From Streptomyces sp. SLBN-118 (GTDB taxonomy: Bacteria > Actinomycetota > Actinomycetes > Streptomycetales > Streptomycetaceae), in contig NZ_VFNP01000002.1 in NCBI RefSeq assembly GCF_006715635.1, forward strand, positions 1 to 64,000: DNA of 64,000 nucleotides, given 5' to 3'. How positions within the stretch are numbered: position 1 is the stretch's first letter; each line of letters opens with the position of its first letter. Of this stretch, positions 58,634 through 64,000 are shown piece after piece. The position numbers and the translations under genes are program-made. The notes under the pieces were generated by a model. That model was not told where the DNA came from. It worked only from the letters and a program-made list of their open reading frames with translations, and did no database searches.

Positions 58634-58678
58634 CTGGTGGGCGCGGACGGTTTCGAACCGCCAGCATCTGCTTTGTAA
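58634..58678 (-). other. tRNA-Val-like 3' half; possible attachment site
   Basis: The minus strand reads CTTACAAAGCAGATGCTGGC, then GGTTCGAAACCGTCCGCGCC and CACCA. This corresponds to an anticodon loop with UAC, a T-arm (GGCGG-TTCGAAA-CCGTC), the acceptor 3' strand CGCGCCC and ACCA. No 5' half with GGGCGCG is present next to it, so it is a tRNA 3' end without the rest. Tyrosine integrases often leave exactly such a segment at the att site of an integrated element. Confidence 0.5.
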
Positions 58679-58779
58679 GTTCGAACCAAGCTCACAACGG
58701 TCTGCCGGAACCAGTCCCGCGCCTGACGGCAGGTATACCGGGGACCATCATGATCTGTAGCCGTCCGGCAGTGTTGATG

Positions 58780-58989
58780 TCACTTGGTGGTCTCAGCTTC
58801 CGACCGCTGCTTCTGGATAAAGCGAACCGTGTGCTCAGCAGCGGCGGCGATTGCAAGTGCCAGCAAGGCAGCAAAGAGCACTCGTCGCCAGACAGTTGTG
58901 TCCCAGATGACGTGCCCGCCAGACCACACAGTGGCGAACAACCACCACACGGGCCGCCAGTCGCGTCGACGTTTGTCGGCCGCCGTCAT
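58780..58989 (-). CDS. Small membrane protein
   Basis: From ATG 58989 a 69-residue product (MTAADKRRRDWRPVWWLFA) has a basic start and two hydrophobic stretches (WWLFATVWSGGHVIW and VLFAALLALAIAAAAEHTVR), ending in a charged tail. A longer frame from 59193 has no ribosome-binding site. I do not recognise it. It lies just beyond the tRNA-like segment. Confidence 0.45.
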   Translation of the reverse strand: MTAADKRRRDWRPVWWLFATVWSGGHVIWDTTVWRRVLFAALLALAIAAAAEHTVRFIQKQRSEAETTK

Positions 58990-59268
58990 GCTGTTCTCCA
59001 CTTGGCTATCGGGGGGCGGTGAGGATATCGCACGCGCAGGTGCGGATTTAGCGCGAGCTCCAGTTTGGAAGATCGCGTGACCGGGTCTGGCCTGACCTGG
59101 CGAGACGGTGACCTGCGCGTTCCCGGCGCTTCCGCCGACAATCCCCGTTGTTCCCCGCTGGTTACCTTCTGATCGGGCGCGGAAGGGGCACATGTGTCCT
59201 TCTGGGTGCTGCTCGGGCGGTCGGCGGCATTGGGAGCCGACGAGTCTCGACGGCTCCCTGTGCCGCCC

Positions 59269-59571
59269 CTAGCGCTCGTCGGGCTCGCGTGCCCAGTCGT
59301 AGGGCATCGGTTCAGTGTTGTCTATTACCCACGGGTGGGGGTATCTGGCGTGACATCCGGCGCACCGCGCGACGAATGTCCCGATCTCAGGGTTCGTCAT
59401 GATGCTGTAGTGCGAGGACGGCACCGCACGGATCATGTAGCCATTGGCCGTGGTTTCGAGCGCTGGCCAGCTGGGCGAGCACTCACAAGACACGTTCGCT
59501 GCAAACGTCTCATCGTCGGGTGCGTGGTGGGTGCTCTTGAGTGTTTTGAAGAGCTCTTTCAGTGCCTGCAC
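59269..59571 (-). CDS. Hypothetical small Cys-containing protein
   Basis: From GTG 59571 the 100-residue protein reads MQALKELFKTLKSTHHAPDD and NVSCECSPSWPALETTANGY, then FVARCAGCHARYPHPWV and a polar end. The CEC and C-x2-C pairs with nearby His could bind zinc. No family is recognised. It is followed by no clear partner; 59572-59675 is non-coding, and an IS110 fragment lies beyond. Confidence 0.5.
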   Translation of the reverse strand: MQALKELFKTLKSTHHAPDDETFAANVSCECSPSWPALETTANGYMIRAVPSSHYSIMTNPEIGTFVARCAGCHARYPHPWVIDNTEPMPYDWAREPDER

Positions 59572-59675
59572 GGTGCTCTCGCATTCTGTGATCGTCTGAC
59601 GTGCCGATCACGTAGCTCCCCCTGGAGCGGACACGGTATCGCGCGGTCGGTGTAGCGGCTTTGGGCTGGTCGGAG

Positions 59676-59935
59676 TCAAGCCGCTTGCGCGACCGGTGGG
59701 GCTGGGGTGAGCACCCGCCCGTCGCGCAGGAGCGCCCACAACACACCCGCCCGTCGGCGGGCAAGGGCGATGACGGCCTGGACGTGCTTGAGGCCTTCGC
59801 GGCGCTTCTTGAGGTAGAAGTCCCGGTTGGGGCCGTCGCGGATGATGCTGGTCTGCGCGGACATGTAGAGCACCCTGCGCAGGCGGCGGCTGTATCGCTT
59901 CGGACGATGAAGGTTGCCGGTCCGGCGGCCCGAGT
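59676..59935 (-). pseudogene. IS110-family transposase C-terminal fragment
   Basis: The minus strand reads RTGNLHRPKRYSRRLRRVLY, MSAQTSIIRDGPNRDFYLKK and HVQAVIALARRRAGVLWALL, ending PPVAQAA at 59676. This is the C-terminal (transposase_20-type) end of IS110 elements. The N-terminal part is not nearby. The middle part of a similar element is at 44440-44795. Confidence 0.7.
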
Positions 59936-60000
59936 CCCGGGGGACGGGAACTCGTCACCTGTTGGGTCTGCTGGGGGCAACAGCACTTCGCTCGCGCAGC

Positions 60001-60640
60001 TCACCGGACGGGCTCCAGGGCCCGGCGCGAGGCGGCCGCGACGACAGCGGCGAGGAGGACAGGGAGCGCCAAGGCGACCGGGAGACTGCTGAGCGAGGCC
60101 AGGGCGCCGATGACGACGGGTCCGCAGAGCATGCCGAGGTTGCCGGTGGACGCGACGGCGGCCACCGTGCGAGGCCCGCCTCGGCCTGCCGCGGTGTAGA
60201 GCGCCGGGATCACGGTGGACAGGCCCAGCCCGAGGGCGGCCCAGCCCGCCCGGGCGGCGGGTACGGTGCCGACGGCCAGCCCCGCGCCAAGGCCTGTGGC
60301 AGCCAGCGCGGCTCCGGCGCGGACCAGCGCGGCAGAGCCGTACCGGGCGGTGAGGCGGTCCCCGGCCAGGCGACCGGCGGTCATGGCAGCGCTGTACACG
60401 GCGTAGGCGAGGGCCGCGACCCAGGCGGAGCCGCCGACGGTGTGGACATGGACAGCCGACCAATCCACTGCCGCCCCCTCACCCACCAGGCACGCGGCGG
60501 ACAGTGCGGCCAGCAGCCAGACCCGGGGCCGAGATATGCGCGCTGGACGTGCGGCGGCTGGGACTTGGCTGCCGATGGCAGCCTCGTTGAGGCCGGACAG
60601 GGAACGGGTCGCCCGAAGCGGTAGCCGCTGCTGCGGTCAC
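60001..60640 (-). pseudogene. MFS transporter, C-terminal part only
   Basis: The minus strand reads LSGLNEAAIGSQVPAAARPA, VWLLAALSAACLVGEGAAVD, then AALAYAVYSAAMTAGRLAGD and RLTARYGSAALVRAGAALAA, ending at 60001. These are the last five or six helices of a 12-helix MFS protein; the G-R-L-x-G-D-x-L motif is the repeated motif A of the second half. The N-terminal half is missing, because at about 60640 the sequence passes into the next gene's frame. Confidence 0.6.
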
Positions 60641-61273
60641 GACGACGACCAGTTCGGCGCGGGGCCGGTAGGGCTGTTCCATCCGGTCGAGCAGGTCGGC
60701 CAGCTTCAGGCCGCTGCTGGTGACGAGTTCCCTGGTGGCCTGGTCGAGTTCACCGGCGGCGGCCATGGCCGGGGAGAGTACCGAGGGCGGCGGATGGCTT
60801 GCGAGGGCGCGCATGTGGCAGGACCAGGCGGCTGCTGCGGCGATCCATCCGAGCTCCAGTCCCTGGGGTGCTTCAGCGTAGCGTCGGTATGTCCAGCTGC
60901 CGAGCCAGGCGGTGAGCTGTGCTTCGTCGCTTGCAGGATCGCGCAGCAGGTCGGCGGCCAGGTCGCCGGGCGTGAGCTCACGCAGCGCTCCCAGGTCGGC
61001 GGCGCTGATGGCCAGTTGCCGCTGTCCGTCGTCGAGTTGCAGCCACCGGCGAAGGGTCTCCTGCTGCCCCCGGCAGACCTCCTGCAGGCTGAGGCGGGCG
61101 ATCCCGTCCGCGCTGCGTACGGCGCCCGTCTCCCCCACGGCCGGTGCCTGCGCGCTCCCACAGGGGACCGGGTCAGTGTCGGTGTCGCCGTACGCCAGGG
61201 CGTAGGCGTCCGGTCCCGCCTCGGTCAGGAAACTGCGCAAGTCGTCGGGAAGGGAGGTGGTCTGCTCGCTCAT
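60479..61273 (-). CDS. Hypothetical protein with altered C-terminus
   Basis: ATG 61273 starts MSEQTTSLPDDLRSFLTEAG. The protein is acidic and helical: ARLSLQEVCRGQQETLRRWL, LDQATRELVTSSGLKLADLL and AELVVVVTAAAATASGDPF. From about residue 212 the frame runs through the MFS DNA in the wrong frame and is Arg/Ser-rich, so the natural C-terminus has been lost at a junction near 60640. I do not recognise the family. The start is uncertain by one upstream frame to 61480. Confidence 0.45.
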   Translation of the reverse strand: MSEQTTSLPDDLRSFLTEAGPDAYALAYGDTDTDPVPCGSAQAPAVGETGAVRSADGIARLSLQEVCRGQQETLRRWLQLDDGQRQLAISAADLGALRELTPGDLAADLLRDPASDEAQLTAWLGSWTYRRYAEAPQGLELGWIAAAAAWSCHMRALASHPPPSVLSPAMAAAGELDQATRELVTSSGLKLADLLDRMEQPYRPRAELVVVVTAAAATASGDPFPVRPQRGCHRQPSPSRRTSSAHISAPGLAAGRTVRRVPGG

Positions 61274-61840
61274 CGCGGGACTCTCTGCTCGGCGGTGGCA
61301 CGTGCGGCCGTGGACGGCGGCTGGCCGCAGCTTGCCCACGATCACGCCGGTCCGGCGGCGGAGCTCAGAAGCACTCCCGCGTGGCGGAGCGACCATCGGC
61401 AGTGACGTCCCGCAGGGCGGGAGGATGCGTGCGCGTCGGCCTGCCTCTGAGCCGGGCCTGGGATGCGCCTGCAGCGCCACAGCCGGGGCTGTCAGGCGTC
61501 GTCGCTGCGGTCATCCGCCGTGCCGGGCTGCTGCTGCGACCCGCCGTGTGCGATCCTTCTTGGGCCCGGCGGTGCGCCCATCATTGAAGCCGATGCCGGC
61601 CGGAGGCCGGAGGGGCGCGAAGACCGTACCGGACCGGGACGTTGCGAATCGGTCCGACAGGGGCCGACACGAAAGCAGCAGCCGCACGGGGCGGTGCCTG
61701 TGCCGCTTCTTGCTGTTATCAAGAATCCTGCCCAAGGCGCTGCGGGCGGGTCGGGGGCAGCTCTAGGGTGCGGGACGCGGCATCGCTGCTGCCGCGGATG
61801 AGGGGGAAGAAATGAGCGCGCCGCTCGCAGGAACCCCGCC

Positions 61841-61905
61841 GGACCCACCCAGCCCGCCAACCTCCGACCCGGACCCGCCCAGCCCGCCAACCTCCGACCC
61901 GGACC
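61841..61905. repeat. Two tandem copies of a 30-bp unit
   Basis: The unit GGACCC(A/G)CCCAGCCCGCCAA followed by CCTCCGACCC occurs twice in a row with a 30-base period, then a partial third start. It lies in the 1.2-kb stretch 61274-62494, where I see no convincing gene. A minus-strand frame 61763-62089 (MTLSELSGAVDRVRDDLAVS) is only weakly supported. Confidence 0.6.
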
Positions 61906-62494
61906 CGGACGTCCGACGAGAACGGGATGCTGCGCGCCCAATGGGGCCTGGCCGCAGCAACCGGCCTACCCGGACTCGCCGGCATCGCCTATGTGACTCA
62001 ACGGCTTCCGCAGCCAGGAGCCTCGCATCACTCACCGCGAGATCATCCCGGACGCGATCCACCGCCCCTGAAAGCTCACTCAGCGTCATGGAACTGCCGA
62101 CGCCAGCTACGAATACGCGACGCCTCAACATGCGGAGCTGGCCTGTGCGGCTCTCAGGGCATGATCCGCACGGCTGCGCCCGCAAGAGAGTTCGGCGCTC
62201 CTGGGCCTGCGCGTCGACCGGGTTCAGGATCCGAGACGCTGACCGAGATCATTCTCGCGAACAGCACTGTGGCCTTGGGGGTTGGCATCGATCCTGTCCG
62301 GTGGGCTACGTTGTGCGGCGATGACTACCGGGACGGCATTGCGCCACACACGGATTGGTGACCCGGCGCTCCTCTGAGCGCCGTACGGGCCGGTGCTGGC
62401 CCGCTGTTGGATCGAGGATCTGGCGCTGCTGCGCGGGCTCCGCCTCCTGTCGTGTTGATCACAGCTCGACACGTCAACCACGACAGGAGAACTC

Positions 62495-63229
62495 ATGCCC
62501 ACCAAGATGCTGCACATTCCCACCGCGGACGGCCAGGCCGACGCTTTTGCCGCCTTCCCCGACGGTGGTGAGCGGCACCCAGGGGTGCTGATGTACGCGG
62601 ACGGCTTCGGCATCCGGCCCGTGCTGCGGGAGCTGGCCCGCGAACTGGCCGGGCACGGGTATTACGTGCTCGTCCCCAACCTCTTCTACCGGCACGGGCC
62701 CGCACCGGTCATCGAACTTCCCGAGCACATCGGAGAAGAAGTCCGGCCCGCGGTCTTCGCCCAGCTGATGCCCTTGATCGAGGCACACACTGCCGAACGT
62801 GTCCTGAGCGACGCCGACGCCTACATCAGGTTCCTCACGACCCAGCCCGAGGTCGGCGCCGGACCGGTCGCCGTGACCGGCTACTGCATAGGCGGCCTCC
62901 TGGCGATGCGCACCGCCGCGGCCCACCCCGGCCAGGTGGCCGCTGTCGCCGGATTCCACGGTCCCGTGGGCGCCGACGGGCCAGACAGCCTCTCCAAGCT
63001 CACGGCCCAGGTCCACCTCGGCCACGCCGAAGGCGACATGACGCCCGAGGCCCTCGGCGAGCTCAACCAGGCCCTGGACGCCGCGGGGGTCGGCTACACC
63101 TCCGAGATCTATCCCGGCACCATCCACGGCTTCACCATGTCCGACACCGACGCCTTCAACCCCGCCGCGCTGCAGCGCCATTGGGACCGCCTGCTGCTCC
63201 TCCTCGACCGCACCCTGGCCAACAGCTGA
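62495..63229 (+). CDS. Dienelactone hydrolase family protein
   Basis: The 244-residue protein starts at ATG 62495 with GACAGGAGA upstream. It has the alpha/beta-hydrolase fold of dienelactone hydrolases: PGVLMYADGFGIRPVLRELA, a nucleophile elbow GYCIGG with Cys131, then GHAEGDM with Asp181 and TIHGFTMSD with His211. Dienelactone hydrolase uses a Cys-Asp-His triad to open dienelactone in aromatic degradation. Many actinobacterial homologues act on other esters, and no pathway genes are adjacent. It appears complete and isolated; 63230-63512 holds no clear gene. Confidence 0.8.
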   Translation: MPTKMLHIPTADGQADAFAAFPDGGERHPGVLMYADGFGIRPVLRELARELAGHGYYVLVPNLFYRHGPAPVIELPEHIGEEVRPAVFAQLMPLIEAHTAERVLSDADAYIRFLTTQPEVGAGPVAVTGYCIGGLLAMRTAAAHPGQVAAVAGFHGPVGADGPDSLSKLTAQVHLGHAEGDMTPEALGELNQALDAAGVGYTSEIYPGTIHGFTMSDTDAFNPAALQRHWDRLLLLLDRTLANS

Positions 63230-63557
63230 GGCTCCAGCTCGGAAACCAAACCGGCAGTACATGGCTCCGGAGTCCTAGCGATGTTTTGAAGCCGGTGTGA
63301 GGGCGGGCGCAGCCTTCCCTTACCGATTGGGACGCTACGCTACCGCGACCTACTTTGGGGTGGTGTCTGAGCTAGGACTCCCGGGCCGTACAGGGGTTCT
63401 CGGTGAACCCGTCGTCGGCCTCGCGGTAGCCGCGCGCATCAACGTGGAGCCCTCGGCCAAGCCGCCTCGTCAGCCACTGCGGGCTGCTCGGCGTGCCCGG
63501 GCGTACTGCTAAAGCCATAGGGCGGCCCACTGCCAGTTGCCGGACGAGCTGCATGAG

Positions 63558-64000
63558 ATGGCCCTCTACTATCGGGCCAAAGCCCACCGTGATCTTGGCC
63601 GCTCCGAAGACTCGCGGCACGGAATGCAGTACGTCGCCGACCGTGGTGGCCGCCTCGCGCCCGCCGCCCCCCGGCGGGGCCTGGCACACCTGGCCCGCCT
63701 CGCAGGCGACTTCCCCGCCGCCCTCGCCACCGCCGACACGCTCGGCTGGGACGGCCGCCAACCTCGCGTCCGCGGACACATCTGGTGGCCGCACGGTGAC
63801 ATGCATCAAGCAGCCGCTGCGTATGAAACCGCTCGCACCGAAGCCGAGGAGCACGGCATCGCCGGCGAACGCGCCACCAGCCAGGCCCAACGCGCCTTCG
63901 CCCTCGCCTTCATGAGCCCCGACCAAGCCGCCGACGAAATCGAGCTGGCCGAACAACTCCTGACCGGGCTCGTCCTGCGCGTGACCAGCGCGACCGTCCG
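63558..64000 (+). CDS. TPR-type regulator or ATPase C-terminal part, runs off the window
   Basis: The frame is open from about 63513 to the window end. It reads EMALYYRAKAHRDLGRSEDS, APRRGLAHLARLAGDFPAAL, ATADTLGWDGRQPRV, GDMHQAAAAYETARTEAEEH and EHGIAGERATSQAQRAFALA. These are TPR-like helices typical of the C-terminal part of large Streptomyces NB-ARC/TPR regulators. The N-terminal domains are not present upstream, where a stop at 63510 closes the frame, so this copy is 5'-truncated. The first ATG is at 63558. Confidence 0.5.
   Translation, partial: MALYYRAKAHRDLGRSEDSRHGMQYVADRGGRLAPAAPRRGLAHLARLAGDFPAALATADTLGWDGRQPRVRGHIWWPHGDMHQAAAAYETARTEAEEHGIAGERATSQAQRAFALAFMSPDQAADEIELAEQLLTGLVLRVTSATV

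Noticed and set aside
58424..58678. Plus-strand frame of 84 codons ending GADGFEPPAS
   Set aside because: Its end is read through the tRNA-like segment, a well-known source of spurious proteins; the start lacks support.
61841..61905. Short tandem repeat considered as CRISPR
   Set aside because: Only two adjacent copies without spacers; no cas genes anywhere in the window.
61763..62089. Minus-strand frame beginning MTLSELSGAVDRVRDD
   Set aside because: Only the first 33 residues look helical; the rest is the tandem repeat and low-complexity Gly/Arg.
63372..63956. Minus-strand frame of 194 codons near the window end
   Set aside because: The plus strand has TPR-like sense through the same bases and runs off the window; the minus frame is its shadow.

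Overview
The window is high-GC actinobacterial DNA. Codon usage, GTG starts, four-base ATGA/GTGA gene overlaps and many Streptomyces-restricted families point to a Streptomyces or close relative. The density of mobile-element debris, plasmid-type replication and conjugation genes and interrupted reading frames suggests an accessory region: a chromosome arm, a linear plasmid, or a decayed integrative conjugative element. Everything here comes from reading the sequence; no database search was run.

1-15 kb is plasmid/ICE-like. A PAPS-reductase-family gene is split by a lower-GC insertion (about 150-1275). A three-module winged-helix protein, a zinc-ribbon protein and a replication-relaxation protein (2.1-4.4 kb) follow. 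A leftward unit (8.6-10.05 kb) encodes a duplicated winged-helix protein and a membrane protein. A rightward conjugation operon (10.75-15.0 kb) encodes a TcpC-like protein, two small membrane proteins and a VirB4-like ATPase that is truncated in its ATPase domain and fused to an unrelated tail. Arrays of GTGGTCGGGG-type repeats precede both rightward units, and a TGCGCA cluster lies in the large intergenic gap.

15-29 kb holds a dehydrogenase/TPR-regulator pair, an overlapping operon of signalling-type small proteins (two HATPase anti-sigma-like genes and several Streptomyces-specific families), then an FxLD-type lanthipeptide cluster. That cluster has a PIMT-like methyltransferase, a 63-residue precursor with an FDLD motif and a four-Cys core, a full-length LanB, a LanC, a stand-alone thiopeptide-type protein and a helical-repeat protein. 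Strong hairpins sit on both sides of the precursor gene. Its ABC transporter is frameshifted and cut off by a foreign hypA-like gene.

29-38 kb carries two tandem fatty-acyl-AMP ligases, a divergent KasA/FabF-like ketosynthase, a NarL-type response regulator, an AraC regulator and a lipoprotein: an orphan lipid-activation locus.

38-48 kb contains a shortened Rhs-type polymorphic toxin with a putative membrane immunity protein, flanked by nested remnants of IS5, IS110, a Tn554-like integrase/TnpC pair, IS3, IS30 and Tn3 elements.

48-64 kb contains a frameshifted MFS exporter and FAD oxidoreductase beside a XRE-cupin regulator, a His-rich methyltransferase, a truncated resolvase with a palindromic res-like region, an AbiEii-type toxin-antitoxin pair, IS630/IS30/IS3 fragments, a frameshifted PLP-decarboxylase-like/NUDIX pair, a tRNA-Val-like 3' end that may be an attachment site, small hypothetical genes, a dienelactone hydrolase and the start of a TPR protein that runs off the end.

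Many genes are broken by single frameshifts. Some may be assembly errors: one lies in a seven-G run. Gene-level function should be judged with that in mind.
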